The translations under genes were made by a program, and so were the position numbers. Positions 29,668-38,796 of a stretch of DNA of 64,000 nucleotides are shown piece after piece. Positions within the stretch are counted from its first letter, which is position 1; each line of letters starts with the position of its first letter. This DNA is from an uncultured Oscillospiraceae bacterium. GTDB taxonomy: Bacteria; Bacillota; Clostridia; Oscillospirales; Ruminococcaceae. Under the pieces are notes generated by a model. It did no database searches. It saw only the letters and a program-made list of their open reading frames with translations, and was not told where the DNA came from. The stretch is taken from the NCBI GenBank assembly GCA_900539695.1, contig UQDG01000009.1, positions 19,390-83,389 of the forward strand, given 5' to 3'.

Positions 29668-30624
29668 TCAGATAGAGTTTTCAAGGGCCGCGGCACCGAT
29701 GACGCCCGCATCGTTATGCAGCGTGCAGGCGACGATCTTGGGGAAGCGGCCGGTGGTGATGTTCTTGGTCTCGTTTTCGGCATAGGCGCGGACGGGGGCC
29801 AGCAGGGTCTCTCCCTGGTTGGAAACACCGCCGCCGATGCAGATGATCTCCGGCTCAAAGGTGTTGATGACGTTGGCGATGCCGACACCGACATACTCGA
29901 TCCAGCTGTCCACAACGCTCTTGGCCACGGCGTCACCCTTGGCAGCGGCGTCGAAGGAGAGCTTGGCGTTGACATGATCGAGGTCGGGGGTCATCTTCCA
30001 CATGATGGTCTCTTTATGGGCCTGCATAGCGACCTTGGTCTCGCGGGTCAGGGCGCTGGCAGAGGCGTAACGCTCCCAGCAGCCTTTGCGGCCGCAGGTG
30101 CACTGGATGCCGTCCTTCACGATGACATTATGGCCCATCTCACCCGCAGCAAAGTTGAAGCCGCGCAGGATCTTGCCGCCCAGGATGATACCGCTGCCGA
30201 TGCCGGTGCCCAGCGTGATGACGACGGCATCCTTGTAGCCCTTGGCACCGCCTGCGATGTACTCGCCGTAGGCGGCAGCGTTGGCGTCGTTCTCGACATA
30301 GACCTTGCAGCCCAGCATGGCTTCCAGGTCGGGGCCGAGGTTCCAGTCATAGTAACCGAAGTTAGTGTTGAAGCCCACAAAGCCAGTGGTGAAATTGACG
30401 CTGCCGGGGGTACCGATCCCCACGTATTTTACGTCGGTGAAATCGACCTTATTTTCTTTGGCAACGGTGCGGCACAGGTCAGCCAAGGCCTTTTCCAGGT
30501 CCTCGGCCGGGCGCGGCAAACGGGTGGCCCAGGTGGTTTTGCCGATGATCTTATAGTTTTCGTCCACCAGACCGGCGGTCATGGTGGTGCCGCCCAGGTC
30601 GATACCAATCGTGTACTTGCTCAT
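29668..30624 (-). CDS. glcK: ROK-family glucokinase
   Basis: A 318-aa ROK kinase phosphorylating glucose. GIDLGGTTMTAGLVDE (residues 6-21) is the ATP phosphate loop, VENDANAAAYGEY near 106 carries the catalytic Asp, and CTCGRKGCWERYAS near 178 is the ROK zinc-binding cysteine motif. It overlaps the PHP gene by 4 bp and feeds the same glycolytic route as pfkA at the end of this operon. Sugar specificity other than glucose cannot be excluded. Confidence 0.93.
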   Translation of the reverse strand: MSKYTIGIDLGGTTMTAGLVDENYKIIGKTTWATRLPRPAEDLEKALADLCRTVAKENKVDFTDVKYVGIGTPGSVNFTTGFVGFNTNFGYYDWNLGPDLEAMLGCKVYVENDANAAAYGEYIAGGAKGYKDAVVITLGTGIGSGIILGGKILRGFNFAAGEMGHNVIVKDGIQCTCGRKGCWERYASASALTRETKVAMQAHKETIMWKMTPDLDHVNAKLSFDAAAKGDAVAKSVVDSWIEYVGVGIANVINTFEPEIICIGGGVSNQGETLLAPVRAYAENETKNITTGRFPKIVACTLHNDAGVIGAAALENSI

Positions 30625-31370
30625 ACTAGTATTCCTCCAACTTCTTCCGCACAGGCTTTGCCGTGCAATTTTAATTCTGCTGTGAGATTTGCAGTGGTAG
30701 CGTTTATGATCAGCTCCTCGGGGAAGTTCATCTCCTCCAGCATGCCGTAGAGAGCCGTCAGCCCGTGGCGCAGCTGCCAGGTGCTGTGGGCATCACTGTC
30801 CACGGCGATATGGCAGCCGTTTTGCAGGCAGGCGGCCAGCAGAGCTTTCATGTTGGGGATGCCGTCCTTGCGGACGTTGAACGAGTTGCCGTTGAGCTCC
30901 ACGACCTTGTGGTTGGCGGCGAACGCCTTGGTCACCAAGTCGTAATCATAGCGGTAGTTTTCCTGCTCGGAATGGCCGATGCAGTCCACGTAGGGGTTCT
31001 CGGCCACGGCCAGCCAGATGCGGTTGGCCTCCTTGCGGGTCAGCAGACCCGGCACGCAGGGGCTGTGGATGGATGCGACCACCCAATCCTGATATTCCAG
31101 GATGCGCGGCGGCAGGTCCAGATGGCCTTTGGCGTCCACCACGTTGGCCTCGGCCCCATAGAGCATGACCATGCCGTCGATGGTGCGGGGCAAGGCGGTG
31201 GGATTCTCGAAATGCCAGCGGTGCGGCGCATCGGGCATGGCGGGCGCGTGGTCGGTGATGGCGAGGGCCTTGTAGCCGCAGTCTTTGGCGGCAGCCGCCA
31301 TCTCGTTTAGGGTCTGGAATGCGTGGGTAGCGCACAGTGTATGGGTGTGCAGGTCTGCAATCATCTGCAT
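30621..31370 (-). CDS. PHP-domain phosphatase (YcdX-like)
   Basis: A 249-aa single-domain PHP protein with the metal-binding HTHTLC near residue 7, ITDHAPAMPD near 39 and IHSPCVPG near 97. Stand-alone PHP proteins hydrolyse small phosphate esters such as histidinol or sugar phosphates; the substrate here is unknown. Its fixed place between hprK and glcK/murB in Clostridia argues for a housekeeping task in sugar phosphate or cell-wall metabolism. Confidence 0.88.
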   Translation of the reverse strand: MQMIADLHTHTLCATHAFQTLNEMAAAAKDCGYKALAITDHAPAMPDAPHRWHFENPTALPRTIDGMVMLYGAEANVVDAKGHLDLPPRILEYQDWVVASIHSPCVPGLLTRKEANRIWLAVAENPYVDCIGHSEQENYRYDYDLVTKAFAANHKVVELNGNSFNVRKDGIPNMKALLAACLQNGCHIAVDSDAHSTWQLRHGLTALYGMLEEMNFPEELIINATTANLTAELKLHGKACAEEVGGILV

Positions 31371-31402
31371 GAAATGGTGTTCCTTCTTTGCTGTTGACGC
31401 GG

Positions 31403-32338
31403 TTACTGGAGGTTGGCGTCGTCGTTCAGGCCCAGCTGCTTCAGCAGTTCCTTGGCGGCGTTGTAGCCCATCTCCTTCTGGCGGTTGTTGATGGCCGCGG
31501 TCTCGATGATGACGGCCAGGTTACGGCCTGGCATGACGGGGATCAGCATCTTGGGCACCTTGACGCCGAGGATGTCGGTGTACTCGGTCTCCAGGCCGGT
31601 GCGGTCGTAGTTTTTGGTGCGGTCCCAGGGTTCAAGCTGGATGACCATCTCGACCTCGACGCTGGAACGCACCGAGCCGATGCCGAACACGCGGGCCACG
31701 TTGACGATACCGATGCCGCGCAATTCAATAAAATGGCGGATGTTTTCCGGCGCGGTGCCTAGGATCTGCTTGTAGGAGATGCGGCGCAGCTCGACAGCAT
31801 CGTCGGCGATGAGACGGTGGCCGCGCTTGACCAGCTCGATGGCGGTCTCGCTTTTGCCGACGCCGGAATCGCCCAAAATAAGGATGCCTTCGCCGTAGAC
31901 TTCCACCAGCACGCCGTGGCGGGTGATGCGGGGAGCCAGCTCTTTATTCAACGTGGTGATGAGCATGCCCATCAGGGCGGATGTCATCTCGGTAGACATA
32001 AGCAGTGGCACGCCGTACTGCTTGGCGAACTGCATCATCTCGGAAAGCGGCTGCATGCCGCGGGTCAGGATGACAGCAGGCGGCTGGAAAGAGAACAGCT
32101 TTTCCAGATGGGTGTTGCGCAGCGAAGTGGACAGTTCTTCCAGATAGGACATCTCGGTCAGGCCGATGATCTGGACGCGCTTGTTATCAAAATTTTCGTA
32201 GTAACCGGCCAGCAGGATGCCCGGACGGTACACTTCGGTCGCGGTGACCATGACCTTTTCCAGTTCGCAGGGGGTATAGGCGACGGTCAGATTGGCTTCT
32301 TCCGCCAGTTTTGCCAGAGAAACAGAGAACTCAGACAT
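31403..32338 (-). CDS. hprK: HPr kinase/phosphorylase
   Basis: A 311-aa regulator that phosphorylates Ser46 of HPr and reverses it, controlling carbon catabolite repression. The Walker A GDSGVGKSETAIELVKRGH is near residue 156, followed by the HPrK signature LIADDAVELRRI, and the C-terminal RNLAVIIETAAINNRQKEMG is near 280. ATG 32338 with AAGGGGAGTCCCTGC is preferred over an upstream extension. It is the first gene of the operon running to pfkA. Confidence 0.97.
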   Translation of the reverse strand: MSEFSVSLAKLAEEANLTVAYTPCELEKVMVTATEVYRPGILLAGYYENFDNKRVQIIGLTEMSYLEELSTSLRNTHLEKLFSFQPPAVILTRGMQPLSEMMQFAKQYGVPLLMSTEMTSALMGMLITTLNKELAPRITRHGVLVEVYGEGILILGDSGVGKSETAIELVKRGHRLIADDAVELRRISYKQILGTAPENIRHFIELRGIGIVNVARVFGIGSVRSSVEVEMVIQLEPWDRTKNYDRTGLETEYTDILGVKVPKMLIPVMPGRNLAVIIETAAINNRQKEMGYNAAKELLKQLGLNDDANLQ

Positions 32339-32412
32339 GCAGGGACTCCCCTTTCCATACTTCCTTTTTGCCGGGCGCGTTTGCGGCAGTCCGGCACACA
32401 TACTTACTTTGT

Positions 32413-32441
32413 ATTATACCGTACCAGCCGATTTTTGTACA
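32413..32441 (-). promoter_or_regulatory. Promoter of the hprK operon
   Basis: TGTACA (32436-32441) and TATAAT (32413-32418) with a 17-bp spacer on the minus strand. Confidence 0.68.
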
Positions 32442-32463
32442 GAGGTTTGTGCCGAGTACTATG

Positions 32464-32501
32464 ACAAAAAAATATCCGCTGTTTTGGGCAAACAGCGGAT
32501 A
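32464..32501 (-). terminator. Terminator of the surface polysaccharide operon
   Basis: TATCCGCTGTTT/AAACAGCGGATA perfect arms (32473-32501) followed on the minus strand by ATTTTTTTG, 8 bp after the acyltransferase stop. It closes the eight-gene run and separates it from hprK. Confidence 0.93.
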
Positions 32502-32508
32502 GGGATTT

Positions 32509-33507
32509 TTACGAGAAGAGTTTTTGCCGTTCTTCCCGCAGGCGGCACTGGAGCCAGAGCAGGGCTTCGGACGCGGCGTAGGTTGCCAGCAGGTAGACAC
32601 AGAACAAAATCGCCGTATCGCGGCGGGAAAGCGCGGCCAGATCAAACCCACGCACCAGGCGCTGGATGATGACATGATGGGTCAAAAATACTGCATAGGA
32701 GAGCTTGGCCGCCTTGGCACAGACCGCACGGGGCAGCGGTTTATCCAGCAGTGGGGCTGCCACAGCGGCCAGCGCGATAAAGACGAAGGCACTGAACATC
32801 GAGCAGAGCAGCTTTTCGTCGACGTGCAGGTTCATCAGCCCCAAGACAAACAGCGGCACTAAAACAGCCTTCAGCCGGTCTTTCATCGCCAAAAAGGTCA
32901 TGCCAAAGAGGAATTCCGGGATATGTACAGCCACCAGGCCGTTATCCCAGCCCTGCATATGGAGGGGGATGCAGACGAGCAATGTTACGACCCAGGTCAG
33001 CACCGGGGCCTTGCGCAGAGCCCGCTGCAAAAGCGGGAACAGCAGGTACAAAAACAGGATGCTGCCGAGGAACCACTCTCCTACACAGGCGAAATCCATA
33101 CCCACCCAGCCGGCGGCCACGGCGAAGTTATCTAACCCCAAAAAAGTCAGCACCAGCGTGATGGTCTTAGCCCCGGTGTAGTAGCCGGGCTGGCTGAGGA
33201 AGCGGATGGAAAAGCAGACCACCCACGCCAGCCAGAACAGTGGGAACACCGCCTTGACCCGCTTCTTGTAAAACTGCCATGGGCTTTGTTCCTGCGGGAC
33301 AGTGAGCGCCAGCGATGCGCCCGACACGATAAAAAATAGCGACGAGCCGAAATCACCGAGGTAAATGCCCTGCACCAGCGTACTGGTGAACAACTTGTGC
33401 GGCAGGGTGAAATACCCGGTAACGGTGGCGTTGAAGTGGACAATTAAGATACTGGCGAGAGCCACGGCTCGGATCAGGTCCAGATAAAACAGGCGTTGTT
33501 TTTTGAT
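32509..33507 (-). CDS. Acyltransferase-3 family membrane protein (probable polysaccharide O-acetyltransferase)
   Basis: About 332 aa with around ten membrane segments, of the acyltransferase-3 type that acetylates surface sugars. The core FGSSLFFIVSGASLAL near residue 53 and the N-terminal YLDLIRAVALASILIVHFN with the invariant R and H are present. There is no ATG, GTG or TTG that includes the family-conserved start; the first possible is GTG 33465, which would cut off LDLIRA. AGGGGAG lies 6 nt before ATC 33507, so an ATC start giving MKKQRLFYLDLIRA is proposed. Last gene of the polysaccharide operon. Confidence 0.8.
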   Translation of the reverse strand: MKKQRLFYLDLIRAVALASILIVHFNATVTGYFTLPHKLFTSTLVQGIYLGDFGSSLFFIVSGASLALTVPQEQSPWQFYKKRVKAVFPLFWLAWVVCFSIRFLSQPGYYTGAKTITLVLTFLGLDNFAVAAGWVGMDFACVGEWFLGSILFLYLLFPLLQRALRKAPVLTWVVTLLVCIPLHMQGWDNGLVAVHIPEFLFGMTFLAMKDRLKAVLVPLFVLGLMNLHVDEKLLCSMFSAFVFIALAAVAAPLLDKPLPRAVCAKAAKLSYAVFLTHHVIIQRLVRGFDLAALSRRDTAILFCVYLLATYAASEALLWLQCRLREERQKLFS

Positions 33508-33522
33508 AAGGCTCTCCCCTTT

Positions 33523-34959
33523 TTATTTTTTGAGTTTGTGCTTGACTAAACGGCCAAACTGCTTTGCCACGGCCTTCGGATCGGCAGCCTGCTGGTAATG
33601 CAGGACCAGCTGGTCAGCCGCAGCGGCGCTTTGCGCGGCGGTGGTAAAGCTGGCACTGAAGAAACCATTTTGCTGGGCTTTCAGCGGCAGCAGCCAGGCA
33701 TCCTCCGGGGCGGTGATGGCGGGCAGAGTGTCGCTGCCCGCCACAGCGGCCAGCCGCACCAGTGCCCAGCCACAGGCCGGAGCCGGGGGCGGGTTTTGGC
33801 CCAGCGGCACGTTGACTTTGCCTTGCAGGGCCGGGCGCGCCGCCTGCCAATCGGCATCGCGGCTTTGCCGGGCGGCAGACCAAAGAGGTACTGCCGGGCT
33901 TAGCACACCCAGCATCGGCTCTTTAGCAAAAAGGGCGGCGGCCTGAGCCAGCGCTTCATCGGCTCGGCGGGCAGCTTCGCGGGTGTACCAGGCGGTAACG
34001 GAGTCGGCCTTTTCAACTTCCGAAATCGGCAGGTGCAGCAGGGCCAAGCCCTGGGCAGCCAACTCGGGCGCAGGCTCAACGGGGGCGGCATCGGGCAATA
34101 CGTACTGCCAGTGCAGTTCCCGGGCCAGCGCCTCCAGCGGCTGGCGCTGCAAAAGCGCGGCCAGCAGCAGGTCCACGGGGTAGTTGGTCTCCTGTTTTAC
34201 GTAATCGTACAGGGTGCGGGCAGCGGTACCGTCGGTGCGGCGCAGTTCATCCGCATAGGGGGTAAAAAAGCTGCGGCGCTTGAAAAACGGGCAGCCCCGG
34301 TTTTCCAGCAGTTCCCGCGGGCAGGCCATGATGGGATTGACGAAAACGTCCCGCAAATCTTTCGTATCCACGTAGGAATCCCAGCGGCAGCCGAGGTTTG
34401 CAAAATGCGCGGTGAATCGTGTCTCGTGGTTAGCAATGGATTCCTCATAGCTTTTGGGCAGCGGCATTTTCTGCCAATACTGCCAGAAATCCTCGCTGTG
34501 CAAAAGCGGTGCGCGGACGGCCAAAAAGTGGGATTGCAGATGTTCCGGCACTTCCCCGCTGCGGCCGCCAAAGCGTCGGCTCTTCATGGCGTAGTGGCGG
34601 GTCAAGCCCCAAAAGGCCAGCTCCGGGCGGGCCTCCATGGCAGCGAACATCGAAGCCAGCGAGCAGACGGGGCCTGCCAGCGTGAAGTTCATCAGCACCA
34701 GTTCGTCGTAGCGGGCCAGGCGGCCCCGGCCGATGACAGCCAGCGCTTCTTTATAGGCACCCACGTCAAGGCCCTTATTTTCCCGTTCGCGGCAGGTCAA
34801 TGTCACCGACGCCGCCCAGGCACGGTCCGCCGGGCGCAGCGTGCCGTTGGAGATAAAGAACACCTCGCCATAATGGGCCATGGCTTCCACGGCCACACGG
34901 CAGGCGGTGTCGATCTGGCCCAGCGGGTCATAATGGAAATAAACGATCAGCCGTTTCAT
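33523..34959 (-). CDS. Rhamnan synthesis protein F family (RgpF-like), divergent copy
   Basis: A 478-aa RgpF-family protein; in streptococci RgpF acts in assembly of rhamnose-glucose polysaccharide. The N-terminal half matches its upstream neighbour block for block: MKRL start, ENKGLDVGAYKEAL near 60, FTLAGPV near 91, FWGLTRH near 115, HLQSHFLAVR near 140, CPFFKRRSFF near 225. The C-terminal half is Ala-rich, much shorter and has lost the second RgpF block seen in the neighbour. It begins 5 bp after that neighbour, so the two probably arose by tandem duplication with decay of one half. Confidence 0.83.
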   Translation of the reverse strand: MKRLIVYFHYDPLGQIDTACRVAVEAMAHYGEVFFISNGTLRPADRAWAASVTLTCRERENKGLDVGAYKEALAVIGRGRLARYDELVLMNFTLAGPVCSLASMFAAMEARPELAFWGLTRHYAMKSRRFGGRSGEVPEHLQSHFLAVRAPLLHSEDFWQYWQKMPLPKSYEESIANHETRFTAHFANLGCRWDSYVDTKDLRDVFVNPIMACPRELLENRGCPFFKRRSFFTPYADELRRTDGTAARTLYDYVKQETNYPVDLLLAALLQRQPLEALARELHWQYVLPDAAPVEPAPELAAQGLALLHLPISEVEKADSVTAWYTREAARRADEALAQAAALFAKEPMLGVLSPAVPLWSAARQSRDADWQAARPALQGKVNVPLGQNPPPAPACGWALVRLAAVAGSDTLPAITAPEDAWLLPLKAQQNGFFSASFTTAAQSAAAADQLVLHYQQAADPKAVAKQFGRLVKHKLKK

Positions 34960-34964
34960 GGGGC

Positions 34965-36908
34965 TTAATCCTCATACGGGCCGTGGTGGGGGCCGAAGAT
35001 GGCACGCTTGGTGTTGATGATGCCCTTGTAGGCGGACTCCGGCAGGTTATCCCGCAGCCAGTTGCGGGCGTGACGGCGGCGGCTGTTGGCGTAGGGGCCG
35101 TAGATGCCAAACAAATGACGCTTGGCCGCAAAGCCGGCAGCCGCGCTGGAAGCCCCCCAGAAGGTGGTACAGTCAAACACGCGAGCCAGCGGGCGGATCA
35201 TGCCAGTGGCATAGGCCTGCATGGTGTCATTGCGGATCACAGCATAGTCGCGGCTCATGACGACGGCCGGGTAATAACCGGCAGCCTGGGCAACAAACGG
35301 GTAGACACGCTCAATGGCATGGCTGATGGTACCGTCCTGGGGCAGCGGCTCGGGCGGGAAATCCGTATGCTGCCAGCCGTGGTCGAACAGCGGGGCCAGC
35401 GCCTTGGGGCGGAACCAGAATACACTGCCGTAGGGCGCAATGGGCGATTCCTCGCCCGCAATGGGCACATCCAACTTGAGTGTCTCTTTCAGCAGCTTTT
35501 TGGTGTTCTCGAAGTTGGGACCCCAGCCGCCGGAACACATATTCATGAAGTAGAGGCCATGGGCTGGGAACGGCGGGCAGAGGATGCCAAGGTACGGGTC
35601 ATTCTCGAACTCGCAGAGTATGTTCAGCACATGGGCGGCATTTTTGCAGACGTTCTCGTTGCAGACATAGCCGAAGCTGGAACCTACGCTGCCTGGCTTG
35701 GTCTGGATGGCCTTTTTATCGTGCATGAAGCAGGCGTAATCATAACCGCGCAGCTGCGGGGCCAGGTCGCAGAGGAACGCACCCACATCGCGGCCGCGAT
35801 TTTCCACCACCTGCACGGTGACGCTGTGCAGAGGTAGGGCAGCAAAGGCCTTTTCGATCTTCTCTTTTTTGCCGGGTTCGTTGGTGGAGATGAACACGTC
35901 CGTCTCCGGCGGGAACTTGGCGGCAAAGGCCATACTCTGGTCCAGCATATCCATAAAATAAAGGTGCATGGCCAGGGCGATCCTGCGGTTGGCGCGGATC
36001 TCCTCGGCCTGGGCCTTGTTCTGCACCGTGGGCTGGATGATGCGGGTCAAACCGAGGTTACGGGTAAACTCATGCGGGTGCATGGTGCGGATCATGTTTT
36101 TCCAGATGAGGTCCAGCGGATAATCCGTTTCATCCCGCAGGTAAGCGTACAACTCCTGCACCGGCTCACCGGCCGTATCGTTCAAGTAGGCTTCCAGCGT
36201 GTGCATAAAGCTGCGGCGCTTGAACAGCGGGCACTTTTTCTCCCGCAGCAGCTTGGTCGGGCAGACCAGCAGCGGATAGTCAGTGAAATCTTTCAGGTCA
36301 TCGGTCTTGACATAGACATCCCACTTAAAACCGCGTTCCTCGAACTGCTTGGTAAAGACAGCCTCGTACCGCTGGACGGAATCGTTGTAGTCGGCGATCA
36401 TGGGCATGTTGTCCCAGTACTGCTGCAGTTCCGGGCTTTTTACAAAACGCTGGCGGTAAACGATGAAGTGGGACTGGATATGCACCGGCAGATAGCTATA
36501 GATGTGCTTGCCCTTGAAAGGATTGGACTTGGCGCCGTGGTGGATGGACAGGCCCCAGAAGTCGAGATCCTGATTCTCGGCCATGGCGTCAAACATCTCT
36601 TTCAGCGGACGCACGGGGCCCATCAGGGTAGAGTTGGTCATGACGATCTCGTCAAACTCAGACAACTTATCCCAGCCGTAGGAATCCAGCGCCGTTTTAT
36701 AGGCCCAGACATCCAGGCCCTTGTTCTCGCGCACGATGATGTTATCTGTAAACTGCGAGAAGGCCGCGCGGCCCTGGGCGCTGAGTTTGCCGTTGCAGAC
36801 CACGACCAGGTCGGTCAGGTTTTTTGCAAGATCTGCGAGGTAGTAGGTAATAAAGTCATCTACATCGCCGTTTTTCTCGTAGAAAAAGAAAATGCCTAAT
36901 CGTTTCAT
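34965..36908 (-). CDS. Rhamnan synthesis protein F family (RgpF-like), full length
   Basis: A 647-aa protein with two related halves. The N-terminal half has ENKGLDVWAYKTAL near residue 60, NSTLMGPVRPL near 93 and HIQSHFIVYR near 142; the C-terminal half has a second copy of the glycine-aspartate block, ENRGRDVGAFLCDL near 365, then FMHDKKAIQTKPG near 392 and APYGSVFWFRPKAL near 485. Such proteins are glycosyltransferases or partners in rhamnan-type wall polysaccharide synthesis. It overlaps the epimerase stop by 4 bp, so it is inside the operon. Confidence 0.88.
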   Translation of the reverse strand: MKRLGIFFFYEKNGDVDDFITYYLADLAKNLTDLVVVCNGKLSAQGRAAFSQFTDNIIVRENKGLDVWAYKTALDSYGWDKLSEFDEIVMTNSTLMGPVRPLKEMFDAMAENQDLDFWGLSIHHGAKSNPFKGKHIYSYLPVHIQSHFIVYRQRFVKSPELQQYWDNMPMIADYNDSVQRYEAVFTKQFEERGFKWDVYVKTDDLKDFTDYPLLVCPTKLLREKKCPLFKRRSFMHTLEAYLNDTAGEPVQELYAYLRDETDYPLDLIWKNMIRTMHPHEFTRNLGLTRIIQPTVQNKAQAEEIRANRRIALAMHLYFMDMLDQSMAFAAKFPPETDVFISTNEPGKKEKIEKAFAALPLHSVTVQVVENRGRDVGAFLCDLAPQLRGYDYACFMHDKKAIQTKPGSVGSSFGYVCNENVCKNAAHVLNILCEFENDPYLGILCPPFPAHGLYFMNMCSGGWGPNFENTKKLLKETLKLDVPIAGEESPIAPYGSVFWFRPKALAPLFDHGWQHTDFPPEPLPQDGTISHAIERVYPFVAQAAGYYPAVVMSRDYAVIRNDTMQAYATGMIRPLARVFDCTTFWGASSAAAGFAAKRHLFGIYGPYANSRRRHARNWLRDNLPESAYKGIINTKRAIFGPHHGPYED

Positions 36909-37744
36909 AGCTGATCCTTTGCAAGAATTTGTTTGATTTTGGTCGCGTCGCCCCAGGTGCCGGGGCTGTCATACGGGCGGTCCGGGAAGGCACCGTAGTC
37001 CAGCTTGATCTTGTAGTTCTTATCCCGCAGGAATTGCTCGACCCGGTCGGCCAGGCTGCGGGGCTCGCCGGTGCAGACGTTGATGATGCCGTTGATCTCC
37101 TCCTGCACGCTGGCAGCGACGATCATGTTGGCAAGCTCATCCACATCGATGAAGTCATAGAGGTTTTTGCCGCTGGTGAACGGGAAGGTCTTTTTGCCGT
37201 CCAGTTCGGCCTGAGCCAGTTTGGCAAAGATGGAACTGCCGTGGGCTTCGTCGCCGGTGATGTAGTAGGCGCGCAGCCAGTGCAGCTTGCAGGGGCTGCC
37301 GTCCAGCGAGAGCATCAGGCTTTGGCGCAGGGCGTTTTTGGCGATGCCGTACTGGCTTTGGGGCTTGCAGGGGGTGCTTTCGTTGATGGCACCCTCCCAG
37401 TAGCCCACTTCGTGCATAGTACCCATGACGCTTAAATCTTTCAGGCCGCCTGCCACCAGGTCGTTCAGGAATGTGACGTGGGCGGACAGGTCCTTCATAT
37501 GGGCCGGAGAGTTGTGGCGAAAACCGTCCCGCCAGGCCAGGTGGATGCAGATGTCCGGGCTGCCCACCTTGCGGTAGATTTCCTTGTCACCGCTGAAGAT
37601 GGGCACATCGCAAAACTCCGCCCGCTCATCCACGCCTTTAAAAGAGAAGTCAGACGCGATGACCTTGCAGCCGCGATCCAGCGCATTTTTGACAACGTGG
37701 CGGCCGATATATCCGGCGGCGCCGGTAACCAGAATCGTTTTCAT
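36905..37744 (-). CDS. NAD(P)-dependent sugar epimerase/reductase
   Basis: A 279-aa extended SDR enzyme. The Rossmann motif GAAGYIGRHV is at residues 8-17 and the catalytic YxxxK is in SQYGIAKNAL near 130. Family members convert nucleotide-activated sugars (epimerases, dTDP-4-dehydrorhamnose reductases); the product is not predictable. Start at ATG 37744, overlapping the preceding glycosyltransferase stop by 4 bp; an earlier in-frame start would read back into that gene. It likely supplies a sugar for this operon. Confidence 0.85.
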   Translation of the reverse strand: MKTILVTGAAGYIGRHVVKNALDRGCKVIASDFSFKGVDERAEFCDVPIFSGDKEIYRKVGSPDICIHLAWRDGFRHNSPAHMKDLSAHVTFLNDLVAGGLKDLSVMGTMHEVGYWEGAINESTPCKPQSQYGIAKNALRQSLMLSLDGSPCKLHWLRAYYITGDEAHGSSIFAKLAQAELDGKKTFPFTSGKNLYDFIDVDELANMIVAASVQEEINGIINVCTGEPRSLADRVEQFLRDKNYKIKLDYGAFPDRPYDSPGTWGDATKIKQILAKDQL

Positions 37745-38772
37745 GGCAGTTTCCTCCTGCGGTTTTTCGGGCGGTTGGCCCACAGTTCATACAGGCGTTG
37801 CAGCCGCAGGTTGTACAGCAGCAGTGCGCCGGTCTGCTTTTTATGGTGCTTGGCTTCGTGCCAAAGATCCAGCGGCGGGGCCGGGTAACGGGCCAGCACA
37901 CCGCGTAAAGTGCGCCAGCCGTGGCGGCGCAGCGCACCGGGGGCTTTGGCATCTGCCAGCTGGTGCATCAAAAAGGTGATAGCCTGGGCGCGGCGGTCGT
38001 TCCAGACGGCCGCGCGGGCAGCTTCGGGGCTGCGGGCCTGAATGGCCTTATACTCGGCTGCCATCCAGCGGTCCAGCACGCCGATGCGCCCCTGCAAAGC
38101 CTGTACGGTCTGGCACTGGGAGGTGCTTTGCCCACTCTCGAAATGGCGGTAGACAGGCTGCGGCAGGTAGTGTACTTTGTCGGTGCGGGCATAAAGTCCG
38201 GCGTTGAAGATGAAATCCTCAAGGCCATAGCGGCAGTGCTCGTCAAAGCGCAGATTGCCGATGGCCGAGCGGCGGTAGAGGGCATTCCAGACGAATTGCG
38301 GGCCGCTGTTTTGCAGGAACTTGCGGTAGTCGCCGTCGGCGGCCAGGTCACAGGCCGTGCCCGCCGGGTGGGGCTGCGGGGTCTCGGTGCCGTCGGGGCT
38401 GATGTGGATCAGCTCGTAATCGGCACGGACGATGTCAGCGCCGGTGTCCTCCGCCTTTTGCAGCAGCAGGGCCAGCGCACCGGGCAGCAGCAGATCATCG
38501 TCGTCGCAGAAGGTCACATACATGCCCTCAGCGACGGAAAGCCCCCGGTTGCGGGCGGCGCAGATCCCGGCGTTTTTCTGGGTGATGACCTGGATGCGGT
38601 CGTCCCGCAGGGCCAGATCGTGGCAAAGGCCGGGGGTGGCATCGGTGGAGCCGTCATCGACCAGCAGCACCTCCAGCCCGGCAATATCTTGGGTAAGGAT
38701 GGACTGCACGGCAGCCCGCAGGGTGGATGCCGCATTGTAGATGGGCACGATCACACTGATACGCGGCGGCAT
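37741..38772 (-). CDS. Family 2 glycosyltransferase
   Basis: A 343-aa GT2 enzyme with the GT-A fold start ISVIVPIYNAASTLRAAVQS, the VDDGSTD motif near residue 40 and the metal-binding FCDDDDLLLPGAL near 88. GT2 enzymes add sugars to the growing polysaccharide on the cytoplasmic face. ATG 38772 is chosen because an in-frame TTG 21 nt earlier would contain the AAAGGAG ribosome binding site. No membrane segment is seen, so it acts as a soluble or peripheral enzyme. Confidence 0.9.
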   Translation of the reverse strand: MPPRISVIVPIYNAASTLRAAVQSILTQDIAGLEVLLVDDGSTDATPGLCHDLALRDDRIQVITQKNAGICAARNRGLSVAEGMYVTFCDDDDLLLPGALALLLQKAEDTGADIVRADYELIHISPDGTETPQPHPAGTACDLAADGDYRKFLQNSGPQFVWNALYRRSAIGNLRFDEHCRYGLEDFIFNAGLYARTDKVHYLPQPVYRHFESGQSTSQCQTVQALQGRIGVLDRWMAAEYKAIQARSPEAARAAVWNDRRAQAITFLMHQLADAKAPGALRRHGWRTLRGVLARYPAPPLDLWHEAKHHKKQTGALLLYNLRLQRLYELWANRPKNRRRKLP

Positions 38773-38796
38773 AACGTCCTGCACTCCTTTCAAAAT

